DNA of 38,970 nucleotides from JANPBY01 sp031430645. GTDB taxonomy: Bacteria; Actinomycetota; Actinomycetes; DATJPE01. The DNA lies in the NCBI GenBank assembly GCA_031430645.1, contig JANPBY010000057.1:1-38970 (forward strand), read 5' to 3'. Every line of letters starts with the position of its first letter. Within the stretch, counting starts at the first letter, position 1. A model generated the notes under the pieces. It searched no databases and was not told the DNA's origin. It worked only from the letters and a program-made list of their open reading frames with translations. A program made the position numbers and the translations under genes. This document shows, piece after piece, positions 14,772-23,155 of the stretch.

Positions 14772-16385
14772 CTACTTGGCCTTGCGTCGCGCGGCACCGC
14801 GCCGCTGCGACGGACGCCAGGACAGCTCGCCCTGCTCAAGAGCCACTGCGCGGCTGGCCATCCCGAACTCGGCCAACGCCTCGCCCAGCGCAGCCACCGA
14901 CGGCGTCTCGGCGAGGACGTCGACTCGAAGGCCGTGCTCCTCAGCCGTCTTGGCCGTCGCCGGCCCGATGCACGCGATAACCGTCGTGGCGTGCGGCTTC
15001 CCGGCGATACCCACGAGGTTGCGAACGGTGCTTGACGAGGTGAAGACCACCGCGTCGAAGCCACCGCCCTTGATCGCCTCGCGAATCTCAGGTGCCGGCG
15101 GCGCTGCGCGCACCGTGCGATAGGCCGTCACATCGTCGATCTCCCAACCCAGCTCGATCAGCCCGGCAGCCAAGGTCTCGGTCGCGATGTCGGCACGCGG
15201 CAGGAACACCCGGTCGATCGGGTCGAAAATCGGGTCGTAGGAGGGGAAATCCTCCAGGAGCCCTGCGCTGGACTGCTCCTCGGAGGGGACCAGATCAGGA
15301 CGTACGCCGAAGGCGATCAGCGCAGCTGCCGTCTGCTCACCGACCGCCGCCACCTTGATGCCGGCGAAGGCGCGCGCGTCGAGGCCGTACTCCTCGAACT
15401 TCTCGCGCACCGCTTTGACGGCGTTGACCGAGGTGAACGCCACCCAGAGGTAGCGCCCCGCAACCAAGCCCTGGATGGCTCGGTCCATCTGCTGGGGGGT
15501 GCGAGGCGGCTCGACCGAGATGGTCGGAACCTCCTCGGGTACGGCGCCCTGGTGCCGCAGTTGAAGCGCGAGCGCGCCAGCCTGCTCCTTGGTCCGCGGC
15601 ACGAGCACCCGCCACCCGAACAGCGGCTTGGACTCGAACCACGACAATCGTTCGCGAAGGTCCACGACATCGCCCACGACTGCGACGACCGGCTCGGGCA
15701 GAGTCACGCCGTTGAGGGTGTGCGGCAGCGACTCGAGCGTCGCCACCACGGTGCGTTGGGTGGTCGTCGTGCCCTGCGACGTCACCGCTATCGGAGTGGA
15801 CGCGGCTCGACCGGCGATGATGAGCGCGGCAGCCGCATCGACCGCGGCACTCTGGCCGCCGAGGACGACGACCGTCGTCGTCGCAGCCGAGTGCGCCTTC
15901 CAGTCGACCGTCGTCTCGGCCGGGGTCACGACGTGGACCGCGCGGGTCTTCGCCCCGGTCAGCGGTACTCCCGCATAGGCCGGCACCGCCGAGACCGACG
16001 AGACGCCCGGCACGACCTCAAAGGGGACATGCGCCTTGACGCAGGCCACAGCTTCCTCGGCGAAACCGTTGAACGTGGCGGGATCGCCGTCCATCAGCCG
16101 GACGACCTGACGACCGGCCTTCGCGGCGTCGACCGCGAGCCTCGACCGGGTGGCTTGCGCCAGGGGTGCACCGTCCGGGTCGGTGGTCCCGTCGAGGACC
16201 TCGACGTCGGGACGCGCGTGCACGAGCAGCTGCTCGCGGGCGACCCGGTCGAGGACGACGGTGTCGGCCGCGGCGAGCGCCTCGACTGCTCGAAGAGTGA
16301 GCAGTCCCGGGTCTCCGGGGCCGGCTCCGACAAAAGTGACGGTGCCGACTGGCTTGACGGGCTTCCTGCGGGTGCGGGTGGTCAC
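14772..16385 (-). CDS. hemD: Fused uroporphyrinogen-III C-methyltransferase / uroporphyrinogen-III synthase
   Basis: A 537-residue two-domain protein. Residues about 13-245 resemble the SAM-dependent uroporphyrinogen methyltransferase (CobA/SUMT): VTFVGAGPGDPGLLTLRA (16-33) and FEVVPGVSSVSAVPAYAGVPLT (around 122-143). Residues about 255-515 are the HemD synthase, starting GWRVLVPRTKEQAGAL, which closes hydroxymethylbilane to uroporphyrinogen III with ring D inverted. In the methyltransferase half the usual KGGDPFVFGRG block reads LMDGDPATFNGF (97-108), so its methylation activity is doubtful. Such fusions are normal in actinobacteria. GTG start overlaps the hemC stop as GTGA. The final 25 residues are basic and lie outside both domains. 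Confidence 0.94.
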   Translation of the reverse strand: MTTRTRRKPVKPVGTVTFVGAGPGDPGLLTLRAVEALAAADTVVLDRVAREQLLVHARPDVEVLDGTTDPDGAPLAQATRSRLAVDAAKAGRQVVRLMDGDPATFNGFAEEAVACVKAHVPFEVVPGVSSVSAVPAYAGVPLTGAKTRAVHVVTPAETTVDWKAHSAATTTVVVLGGQSAAVDAAAALIIAGRAASTPIAVTSQGTTTTQRTVVATLESLPHTLNGVTLPEPVVAVVGDVVDLRERLSWFESKPLFGWRVLVPRTKEQAGALALQLRHQGAVPEEVPTISVEPPRTPQQMDRAIQGLVAGRYLWVAFTSVNAVKAVREKFEEYGLDARAFAGIKVAAVGEQTAAALIAFGVRPDLVPSEEQSSAGLLEDFPSYDPIFDPIDRVFLPRADIATETLAAGLIELGWEIDDVTAYRTVRAAPPAPEIREAIKGGGFDAVVFTSSSTVRNLVGIAGKPHATTVIACIGPATAKTAEEHGLRVDVLAETPSVAALGEALAEFGMASRAVALEQGELSWRPSQRRGAARRKAK

Positions 16386-17329
16386 GGGATTCGCTCCCCC
16401 ATAAGACCAGCGGCCCCCTCCTCGATCATCCGCTGCGCGAGGGAACGTCCCAGCGCCGCGGCGTCGATCGGAGAACCGGTGGTGGATAGGCGTACGGACG
16501 TCGAGCCGTCAACGGCTGCAACGACCGCACGCAGATACAGCTCGGGTTCTGAGAACCCGTCCTCCGCCACATCAGCCAGTGCACCGACGGGAGCGGAACA
16601 GCCTGCTTCTAAGGCTGCAAGCACGGAGCGCTCCGCCGTCACGGCCGCACGGGTGCTGCGGTCGTCAAGCGGAGCAAGTGCATCGAGCAGGTCCGCGCGG
16701 TCAGCGCGGCACTCGACGGCGAGGGCGCCCTGACCGGGCGCGGGCAACATCTGGGTCGGGTCGAGGACCTCGGTCGCCTCATCGGCGCGGCCCAGCCGCA
16801 AGAGTCCGGCGCGGGCCAGGAGTACGGCGTCGACCGTGCCCTCGGCAACCAGCTTCAGCCGGGTGTCGACGTTGCCGCGGACCTGAACAACCTCCAGGCC
16901 GAAACCGAGAGCGCGCAGCTGGGCGGCCCGGCGCGGGGAGCCCGTGCCCACCGTTGAGCCGGCTGGGAGCTCGCCCAGCGTCAGCCCGTCCCGAGCAACC
17001 AAGCAGTCGCGCGGATCCTGCCGCGGCGGTACGGCGGCGAGCGCGAGCCCCTCGGCAGGAGCCGTCGGCAGGTCTTTCAGCGAGTGCACGGCCAGATCGA
17101 CCTGGCCGGCGAGGACCGCATCGCGCAGCGCGCTGACGAACACACCCGCGCCCCCGAACGACGTGAGTGGCGCGTCGTTGCGATCGCCCTCGGTGACGAT
17201 CTCCACAAGCTCCACCGGACGCCCGAGCAACCCGGTCAGGGTCTCAGCGATCTGCCCTGACTGGATCCGGGCCAGCGCACTTCGGCGGGTGCCGATGGTC
17301 AAGACTCCCGTGCCCGTCATCGTCGTCAT
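16382..17329 (-). CDS. hemC: Hydroxymethylbilane synthase (porphobilinogen deaminase)
   Basis: 315 residues. It joins four porphobilinogen units into hydroxymethylbilane using a dipyrromethane cofactor bound to Cys244 (LEAGCSAPVGA). The catalytic aspartate is in VHSLKDLPT (D86), and the arginine-rich substrate loops GTGSPRRAAQLRA and VRGNVDTRLKL are present. Starts at the ATG at 17329, which overlaps the hemA stop as ATGA; its own stop overlaps hemD. Third gene of the rex operon. Confidence 0.97.
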   Translation of the reverse strand: MTTMTGTGVLTIGTRRSALARIQSGQIAETLTGLLGRPVELVEIVTEGDRNDAPLTSFGGAGVFVSALRDAVLAGQVDLAVHSLKDLPTAPAEGLALAAVPPRQDPRDCLVARDGLTLGELPAGSTVGTGSPRRAAQLRALGFGLEVVQVRGNVDTRLKLVAEGTVDAVLLARAGLLRLGRADEATEVLDPTQMLPAPGQGALAVECRADRADLLDALAPLDDRSTRAAVTAERSVLAALEAGCSAPVGALADVAEDGFSEPELYLRAVVAAVDGSTSVRLSTTGSPIDAAALGRSLAQRMIEEGAAGLMGERIP

Positions 17330-18636
17330 GACCGGACCGCCTCAGGCGTGCCAGCCCGGGCCACCAGGTCGACAGCATCGGGGTCTAGGTCGAACAACCG
17401 GTGCAGCGCCTCGGCATAGGCATGCCCGCCCTCGTCCGCAGCAAGTTCCTTCATCCGCACGGTCGGGGCGTGCAGGAGCTTTTCGACCGTACGACGTACG
17501 GTCTGCGCGACCTCCTCGCGCGCCACCGGGTCCAACTCCGGCAGCCGCGCATCCAGCCGATCGAGCTCAGCAGCAACAACATCAGAGGCGAGCTGCCGAA
17601 GGGCGACGACGGTGGGCGCGACCCGCGCGGCTCGCTGGGCTACGAGGTAGGTGGCGACCTCGTCACCGACGATCTGGCGCACAGCTTCGATGTCGGCCTG
17701 GTGCTCGGCGCCGGCGAAGAGCACGCCGAGGTCGTCCAGCGACACGACCGTGACCCCGTCGAGCTGAGCAACGGCAGGGTCGACATCTCGCGGAAGCGCA
17801 AGATCAAGGACCGCAAAGGGCTCACTCTCGCGGCCGACTCGCGCGGCCTTGACCATGTCGAGGGTGACGACATGACCGGTCGTGCCGGTGCACGAGATGA
17901 CCAGATCGGCCGACGCGATAGCCTCCGGCAGCGCATCCAGGGCCACCGGCGCCCCACCGAGCGAAGCAGCCAGCCGGGCGCCGTGGGCCAAGGTGCGGTT
18001 GGCGATCGTGGCACCGGCGATGCCCGTGTCCTGGAGCGCTGCGCCGACGATCCCGCCCATCGAGCCGGCCCCGATCACCAGCACCCGGGCGCCGTGGAGA
18101 CCGCCCAGTGCGGCGCTCACCTCGGCCAAACCGACCGAGACCAGGGCCGAGCCGGCTCGGTCGATCCCGGTCTCGGTGTGGACCCGCTTGCCGACGCGCA
18201 GCGCGTTTTGGAAGAGGTCGTTCAACAAGGTGCCGGCGGATCCAGCATCCTGCGCAACGGCGAGCGCAGCTCTGGTCTGGCCCAGCACCTGCGACTCACC
18301 CACAACCATCGAATCCAGGCCGCTGACCACCGAAAACAGATGCTGGACGGTGCGCTCGTCGTAGTGGACGTAGAGGTGCGGGGTCAGCTCCTCGAGCTCG
18401 GCCCCAGCGTGCTCAGCGAGCAATCCGGTGAGGTCATCGACGCCGCCGTGGAACTTGTCAACGACGGCGTAGAGCTCGACCCGGTTGCACGTGGAGACGA
18501 CGACCGCTTCACCGACGTGCGGCGCTTCAGTGACCCGCGCCAGCAAGGCCGGGACATCATCAACCACCACTGAGGCTCGCTCGAGCACGCTGACCGGGGC
18601 GGACCGGTGGGAGAGGCCGACGACCAAGATGCTCAT
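17326..18636 (-). CDS. hemA: Glutamyl-tRNA reductase
   Basis: 436 residues. It reduces glutamyl-tRNA to glutamate-1-semialdehyde with NADPH, the first committed step of heme synthesis by the C5 route. The nucleophile is Cys50 in VVSTCNRVELY. The opening VVGLSHRSAPVSVLER and the NADPH-binding GAGSMGGIVGAAL are typical, and the C-terminal dimerisation helix region is complete. ATGA overlap with rex upstream and with hemC downstream. Together with hemL it shows that this organism makes 5-aminolevulinate by the C5 pathway. Confidence 0.97.
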   Translation of the reverse strand: MSILVVGLSHRSAPVSVLERASVVVDDVPALLARVTEAPHVGEAVVVSTCNRVELYAVVDKFHGGVDDLTGLLAEHAGAELEELTPHLYVHYDERTVQHLFSVVSGLDSMVVGESQVLGQTRAALAVAQDAGSAGTLLNDLFQNALRVGKRVHTETGIDRAGSALVSVGLAEVSAALGGLHGARVLVIGAGSMGGIVGAALQDTGIAGATIANRTLAHGARLAASLGGAPVALDALPEAIASADLVISCTGTTGHVVTLDMVKAARVGRESEPFAVLDLALPRDVDPAVAQLDGVTVVSLDDLGVLFAGAEHQADIEAVRQIVGDEVATYLVAQRAARVAPTVVALRQLASDVVAAELDRLDARLPELDPVAREEVAQTVRRTVEKLLHAPTVRMKELAADEGGHAYAEALHRLFDLDPDAVDLVARAGTPEAVRS

Positions 18637-19340
18637 GGCGTCGCCCCCACCAACTCTGAACCAACCTGGTCGGAGCCGACCAGGTCGGACTTGCGCTGCT
18701 CGTGAAAGGCCAGGATCTGGAGCTCGGTGGCCAGGTCGACCTTGCGCAGATCGACGCCGTCAGAAACCGCGAGCACTGTCGGGGCAAAGTTGAGGATGCT
18801 GGTGACACCCGCCTCCACGAGCCGGTCGCACACAGCTTGGGCAGAGTCGGCCGGAGTGGCGATCACGGCGATGTTGACCGACTCGTCCTCGACGATCTGC
18901 TCAAGCTCTTCGAGTGGTCGGATGCCCAGCCCCGCCACCAGCTGGCCGTGCCGAGCCGGATCGCTGTCGACGAGACCGACGACGCTGAACCCACGGGAGC
19001 CGAACCCTCCGTAGTTGGCGAGCGCCTGGCCGAGGTTGCCCACCCCAACGATCACGACCGACCAATCCTGGGTCAGTCCGAGCTCGCGGCCAATGTGGAC
19101 GAGCAGATCGTCCACGTCATAGCCGACCCCGCGAGTTCCATAGGAACCCAGGTGGCTGAGGTCCTTGCGAAGCTTCGCCGAGTTGACGCCCGCCGCGAGC
19201 GCGAGCTCCTCGGAGGACACCGTCGAGGTGCCCTTGTCGGCGAGGGCCGACAAGGCCCGGTGATAGACCGGCAGCCGCGCGACAGTTGCCTCCGGAACCC
19301 CACCCTTGCGGGCGCGGCTCCCTGGTGCGGCGGTGGACAC
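18633..19340 (-). CDS. rex: Redox-sensing repressor Rex
   Basis: 235 residues. The N-terminal winged helix (about 15-85) includes ATVARLPVYHRALSAL and LRKDLSHLGSYGTRGVGYDV; the Rossmann domain opens with VIVGVGNLGQALANYGGF (around 100-117). Rex binds DNA when NADH is low relative to NAD+ and represses respiratory genes. GTG start with AGGAGAG about six bases upstream. A Rex operator lies 79 bases upstream in the predicted promoter. In Streptomyces coelicolor Rex is known to control its own rex-hemACD operon, and the arrangement here is the same with hemB added. The last residues (about 210-235) form a repetitive VGSDQVGSELVG tail beyond the usual fold. Confidence 0.97.
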   Translation of the reverse strand: MSTAAPGSRARKGGVPEATVARLPVYHRALSALADKGTSTVSSEELALAAGVNSAKLRKDLSHLGSYGTRGVGYDVDDLLVHIGRELGLTQDWSVVIVGVGNLGQALANYGGFGSRGFSVVGLVDSDPARHGQLVAGLGIRPLEELEQIVEDESVNIAVIATPADSAQAVCDRLVEAGVTSILNFAPTVLAVSDGVDLRKVDLATELQILAFHEQRKSDLVGSDQVGSELVGATP

Positions 19341-19407
19341 GGGGCGCTCTCCTGGTGCGTACGACGTCCTGTGGAGTGACGTGGAGTCCTAAGGAGTACT
19401 GCCTCGC

Positions 19408-19436
19408 ACTCTAGGCGCTTGTGAACGACCGCACAA
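19408..19436 (-). promoter_or_regulatory. rex-hem promoter with overlapping Rex operator
   Basis: On the minus strand TTGTGC (plus positions 19431-19436), a 17-base spacer and TAGAGT (19408-19413) form a sigma-70-like promoter for rex. Overlapping the -35 and spacer, TTGTGAACGACCGCACAA (19419-19436, plus-strand reading) fits the published Rex operator pattern TTGTGAA-N4-TTCACAA with only the inner TT of one half site changed to CG. It implies autorepression of rex-hemA-hemC-hemD-hemB. Confidence 0.82.
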
Positions 19437-19457
19437 AGTCGCGCTCAGGAGCCCGAC

Positions 19458-20705
19458 TCACCCGAAGAGGGTCTCGCCCCAGTAACCGCTCGCGCTGACC
19501 CCTGGCGGGCAGGCGAACAACCCGGACGAGCCGTGCTTGATGTATTCGTTGAGGATGTCGAGGCGGCTCAATTGAGTCTGGACCGGGACGAACTGTTTGC
19601 GCGGGTCGCGCTGGTAGGCCAAGAAGAACAACCCGGCATCCATCCGGCCCACGCGGTCGATCCCGTCGGCGAAGTTGTAGCCGCGACGCTGCAGCCGAGC
19701 GTCACCGTTGTTCGAGGGGTGGGCCAGGCGTACGTGCGCCGCGGTCGGAATCACCGGCTGACCGGCTGAGTCCACGGCATCGAAGTCGAGGTCCGCGCGC
19801 TCCTCGCCGGATCCCAGGGGTGCCCCGGAGCCCTTGTGGCGACCGATGATCGCCTCCTGCTCCTTCAGCGACGTACGGTCCCAGACCTCGATCGTCATCC
19901 GGATCCGGCGGCTCACCAGATAAGAGCCACCGACCATCCACCCGGCCCCGTCCTCGGGCTGAGCCCAGAGGTGCGCCTCGGTGCTCGGGGGGGTGAGCTC
20001 GAGATTGTTGGTGCCGTCCTTGAAACCTATGAGGTTGCGCGGGGTCGCAGCGCTGTCACCGACCCCCGTCGAACGGAGGTAGCCGAGCTGAGCCCAGCGC
20101 GGGTTGACGACTCCTGCGCCGATGCGGGCCAGTTGGCGGACTGCATGCAGGGCAACCTGCTCGTCATAAGCACAGGCCTGGAGACAGAGGTCGCCGCCGC
20201 TGATGGCCAGGTCGAGGTTGTCGCCGATGAAGTGCGGGAGGTCGGCCAGGGCTGCAGGCTTCTGAGCAGCCAGGCCGAACCGGTCGTCGAACAGGCTGGC
20301 ACCAAAGCCGATGGTCAGGGTTAACCCGGCCGGAGGGAGTCCGATCGACTCACCCGTGTCATCCGGCGGCGCATCTGGTAGGCCGTCGACCGCGCCACCG
20401 GAACCGACCGGCAGGCCACTCGTCAGCCGGCGGGCCGCAGCGGTCCACTCCTTGAGCAAAGCCCACAGCTCGGCCGGATCGGTCGTGGTGACGTCGAAGG
20501 CCACGAAGTGAAGCCGGTCCTGCTGCGGGGTGACGATGCCGGCCTGGTGGGCGCCCTCAAACGCGATCGCGGCCTCGGCCTGACTGCTCGCCGAGGCCTC
20601 CTGACTGACCACGACGGCGGCTGTCCCTACGCCGGCAACGCCCAAGGCCGCCCCGCCGGCAGCGAGGCCGAGGAGTCGGCGGCGCGAAACTGTTGGCGCG
20701 GTCAC
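19458..20705 (-). CDS. efeB: Dyp-type peroxidase / deferrochelatase EfeB
   Basis: A 415-residue heme peroxidase of the iron-uptake system. The N-terminus has a twin-arginine signal, SRRRLLGLAAGGAALG, so it is exported folded with heme. The Dyp motif GFKDGTNN (227-234, distal Asp230) and the probable axial His329 (RLAHPSNNGDARL) are present. EfeB is proposed to oxidise ferrous iron, or to remove iron from heme, for delivery through EfeO to EfeU. GTG start overlaps the efeO stop as GTGA. The rex promoter begins just beyond its stop. Confidence 0.95.
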   Translation of the reverse strand: MTAPTVSRRRLLGLAAGGAALGVAGVGTAAVVVSQEASASSQAEAAIAFEGAHQAGIVTPQQDRLHFVAFDVTTTDPAELWALLKEWTAAARRLTSGLPVGSGGAVDGLPDAPPDDTGESIGLPPAGLTLTIGFGASLFDDRFGLAAQKPAALADLPHFIGDNLDLAISGGDLCLQACAYDEQVALHAVRQLARIGAGVVNPRWAQLGYLRSTGVGDSAATPRNLIGFKDGTNNLELTPPSTEAHLWAQPEDGAGWMVGGSYLVSRRIRMTIEVWDRTSLKEQEAIIGRHKGSGAPLGSGEERADLDFDAVDSAGQPVIPTAAHVRLAHPSNNGDARLQRRGYNFADGIDRVGRMDAGLFFLAYQRDPRKQFVPVQTQLSRLDILNEYIKHGSSGLFACPPGVSASGYWGETLFG

Positions 20706-21847
20706 GTGACCACTGTCACGGTGAGCCGCGACAGCGGCTCGGAGAGCGCCTCCACCTTGGCGGCCAGCTCCTTGACCTGGGCATCGGTGAGCTCGGTGTA
20801 GAGGACGAAGCCCTCACCGACCCGATAGAGGTCGAGGGACTCCTGCAAGTCGGCGAAGGTTGCGTCCAAGGTGGCCTTCAGTGCGGGGTCCTTGGCCGCC
20901 ACCACCGGGGTCACCACGTCGTACGCCTTCTTGGCGCCGTCGATGTTGGCCTGGAAGTCCCATAGATCGGTGTGTGAGTACCGCTCCTCTTCGCCGGTGA
21001 CCTTGCCGTTGGCGACCTCGTCGAGCAGCTCCTTGGCGCCGTTCGTGACCTGGTCCGCGGTCAGCTCGACGGTAGCGATCTTGGCGATGAGCTCTTCGGT
21101 GTCGGCGAGCATCTGGTCAGCGATCGGGTTCATTCCGTCGACAGACTCATCCAGCCACAACGCCTTTTCGATTCGGTGCCAGCCGGTCCAGTCGTCTCCG
21201 GGTTCCACATCATTCTCCCGGGCATCGAGCCTGGGGTCGAGGTCGCCGAAGGACTCTGCCACGGGCTCGATCCGCTCCCAGTGAACCCGCGTCGCGGCGT
21301 ACAGCGCCTTGGCCTTGGCCTGGTCCCCATCCTTCACTGCCGTGACAAAGGCGTTGGTGCCCGCGAGCAAGGCGGCAGCCTCGGTGGCTACCCAGGCCTT
21401 GTATTCATCAGCAGCCGCGGCCAGAGCGGCTGCGTTGCCCGACGGCGCGGTCGAGGTGCCGGTCGCGGTGAACGGCGCCCGGATGCCATCCCCGACCATG
21501 CCCGGCTTGCAGGCCGTTTCGTAGGTCCCCGGCTCGAGAACAACGGTCAGCTCACGGGTGATAGCTGGGCCGATGTTCTCGACCTCGGCGATGATCCGCT
21601 GACCGTCGGCCGCATAGACATAGAACTCGGTCGCTTCGGAGCCGTCGTTCTTCACCGCGAAGGTCGTAGGTCCGGCCGGCCCCGATGTGGCCGACAACGT
21701 GCATGCGTCCGCCGTCGAGGAGACGGTGATCGCCCCGCTGTAATTGACGCCGCCACCGCCCGATGAGCTGCAGCCGGCAGCGACACCGCACACCACGACG
21801 GCCAGCAGGGACCGCCGGACCGAACCGACGTGCACGAAGGAAGGCAT
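20702..21847 (-). CDS. efeO: Iron uptake lipoprotein EfeO (cupredoxin + M75/imelysin)
   Basis: 381 residues. The lipobox VAAGC puts the lipid anchor on Cys26. Residues about 37-130 are the cupredoxin-like domain with two conserved cysteines (ADACTLSA and TACKPG). Residues about 145-380 are the M75 domain with the HXXE iron-binding motif in RVHWERIEP. It should bind iron outside the membrane and pass it to the EfeU permease. ATG at 21847 lacks a clear Shine-Dalgarno sequence and is 21 bases after the stop of the small cupredoxin gene. A sequence like the efeU iron box overlaps the start codon. Its cupredoxin domain is nearly duplicated by the upstream gene. Confidence 0.94.
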   Translation of the reverse strand: MPSFVHVGSVRRSLLAVVVCGVAAGCSSSGGGGVNYSGAITVSSTADACTLSATSGPAGPTTFAVKNDGSEATEFYVYAADGQRIIAEVENIGPAITRELTVVLEPGTYETACKPGMVGDGIRAPFTATGTSTAPSGNAAALAAAADEYKAWVATEAAALLAGTNAFVTAVKDGDQAKAKALYAATRVHWERIEPVAESFGDLDPRLDARENDVEPGDDWTGWHRIEKALWLDESVDGMNPIADQMLADTEELIAKIATVELTADQVTNGAKELLDEVANGKVTGEEERYSHTDLWDFQANIDGAKKAYDVVTPVVAAKDPALKATLDATFADLQESLDLYRVGEGFVLYTELTDAQVKELAAKVEALSEPLSRLTVTVVT

Positions 21848-21853
21848 ACCTAG
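21835..21853 (-). promoter_or_regulatory. Possible second iron-box-like sequence over the efeO start
   Basis: The minus strand reads TAGGTATGCCTT (21841-21852), identical over 12 bases to the iron box upstream of efeU; the ATG inside is the efeO start codon. The other half site is poor, so a working DtxR-type site is uncertain. Confidence 0.3.
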
Positions 21854-21868
21854 GGTCCGCCGAATCCG

Positions 21869-22249
21869 TCAGGAGGCGACGACGGTGAAGGGAGCGCGAA
21901 TTCCCTCGCCGACCTGACCCGGCTTGCAGGCCGTCTGATAGGTCCCGGCCGCGAGGTCCACCGTGAGCTCCCGAGTGAGGGCTGGACCGATGTCCTCCAC
22001 CTCACCGATGATCTGCTGACCATCCTCGGCATAGAGGTAGAACTCGGTGGCCTCCGAGCCGTTGTTGGTCACCGCGAACGTCGTCGAACCAGCACCGACC
22101 GACGTGGCCGACAACGTGCAGGCGTCCGCCGTCGAGGAGACGGTGATCGCACCGCCCGCGCTGGTCCCCTCGCTCCCGGCGGACGAGCCGCACGCGGCGA
22201 GGGCAACGGCGGTCAGTGCGAGAGCAGGGACGAGCAGGATGCGATGCAT
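21869..22249 (-). CDS. Stand-alone EfeO-type cupredoxin lipoprotein
   Basis: A 126-residue lipoprotein (lipobox LAAC, Cys20) made only of an EfeO-like cupredoxin domain. Over 90 aligned residues, from AITVSSTADACTLSA to GIRAPFT, I count about 72 identities with the N-terminal domain of the neighbouring EfeO, and the DNA is also close to identical in places. It has no M75 domain. It is therefore most likely a tandem duplication of the 5' part of efeO. Both conserved cysteines are kept. It may be a mobile electron carrier or copper or ferric-ion binder between EfeB, EfeO and EfeU. AGGAG lies 11 bases before the ATG. Confidence 0.9.
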   Translation of the reverse strand: MHRILLVPALALTAVALAACGSSAGSEGTSAGGAITVSSTADACTLSATSVGAGSTTFAVTNNGSEATEFYLYAEDGQQIIGEVEDIGPALTRELTVDLAAGTYQTACKPGQVGEGIRAPFTVVAS

Positions 22250-22266
22250 AAGGACTGGACTCCTGG

Positions 22267-22294
22267 TTGGTGTTCGGCCGATTGGTGTTCGGCC
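22267..22294. repeat. 13-base direct repeat upstream of the cupredoxin gene
   Basis: TTGGTGTTCGGCC occurs at 22267-22279 and 22282-22294, a 15-base period, in the gap between efeU and the cupredoxin gene. It looks like a small tandem duplication; no function is apparent. Confidence 0.7.
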
Positions 22295-22315
22295 TTGGGA
22301 TGCTGGCGGGTCGGG

Positions 22316-23149
22316 TCAGGCGGCGACAGTCGCCTTGGGCGCTGGCTTTGCGCTGCGGGCTGGCCGTAGATAGAAGTAGAGGCAAGGGACGACGTAGGCC
22401 ACCCAGACCGCCGCCTCGAGGACGGTGGTGCGCGGTGAGAAGTTGAAGATTCCCTTGAGCACCGTGCCGTACCAAGAACTCGGCGGAATCGTGGCGCTCA
22501 CGTCGAAGAGCAGGTTGTTCAAGCCCGGGAGGTCGCCGGCCTCCTGCAGGTCGTGTACGCCGTACGAGAGCACGCCCGCGGCGACGAAGATGAGGAGGAA
22601 GCCGGTCCACTTGAAGAACACAGCGAGGTTGAGCTTGACAGCGCTCTTGTAGAGCGCGACCCCCAAGGCGATTGCTGTTCCCAGTCCAAGCGCGAAACCG
22701 ATGACCGGGGTCCACGTGGACTCGGTCGCCTTAGCAGCGGTCCAGAAGAAGACCGAGGTCTCGAGGCCTTCCCGCGCGACGGCGATGAAGGCCAGAACCA
22801 CAACAGCCGTGCCGCCGATGGCGACGGCTTGGTCGAGCTTGCCCTGGAGCTCCTTGGCGATCGACCGCGAGGCGGACTTCATCCAGAAGATCATCCAGGT
22901 GACGAACACCACCGCGATGATCGACATGATGCCGCCGAAGCGCTCCTGGGCCTCGAACGAGAGGTTCGCGGAGGTGAACTCCAGGAGAGCGCCGACGGCG
23001 ACGCTGAGTGCGACGGCGAGTCCGACCCCGGTCCAGACGAAGCGCACGTGGCTCTGTCGCCCGGTGCGCACGAGGTACGCCAGCAGAATGCTGACGACCA
23101 ACGCAGCCTCGAGGCCCTCGCGCAGTCCGATGAGGTAGTTACCAAGCAC
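22316..23149 (-). CDS. efeU: Iron permease EfeU (FTR1 family)
   Basis: A 277-residue, seven-helix membrane permease. The two iron-handling motifs are REGLEAALVV in helix 1 (residues 10-19) and REGLETSVFFW in helix 4, the REXXE signature of the oxidase-coupled FTR1/EfeU family. It imports iron delivered by EfeO and EfeB. GTG start at 23149: the sequence from LGNYLIGLREGLE is canonical. There is no Shine-Dalgarno sequence, but a -10 element, TACCTT, ends seven bases before it, so the mRNA is probably leaderless. The promoter lies in the 3' end of the glutaredoxin gene and is overlapped by an iron box. First gene of the efe group. Confidence 0.95.
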   Translation of the reverse strand: MLGNYLIGLREGLEAALVVSILLAYLVRTGRQSHVRFVWTGVGLAVALSVAVGALLEFTSANLSFEAQERFGGIMSIIAVVFVTWMIFWMKSASRSIAKELQGKLDQAVAIGGTAVVVLAFIAVAREGLETSVFFWTAAKATESTWTPVIGFALGLGTAIALGVALYKSAVKLNLAVFFKWTGFLLIFVAAGVLSYGVHDLQEAGDLPGLNNLLFDVSATIPPSSWYGTVLKGIFNFSPRTTVLEAAVWVAYVVPCLYFYLRPARSAKPAPKATVAA

Positions 23150-23155
23150 GAGAGC

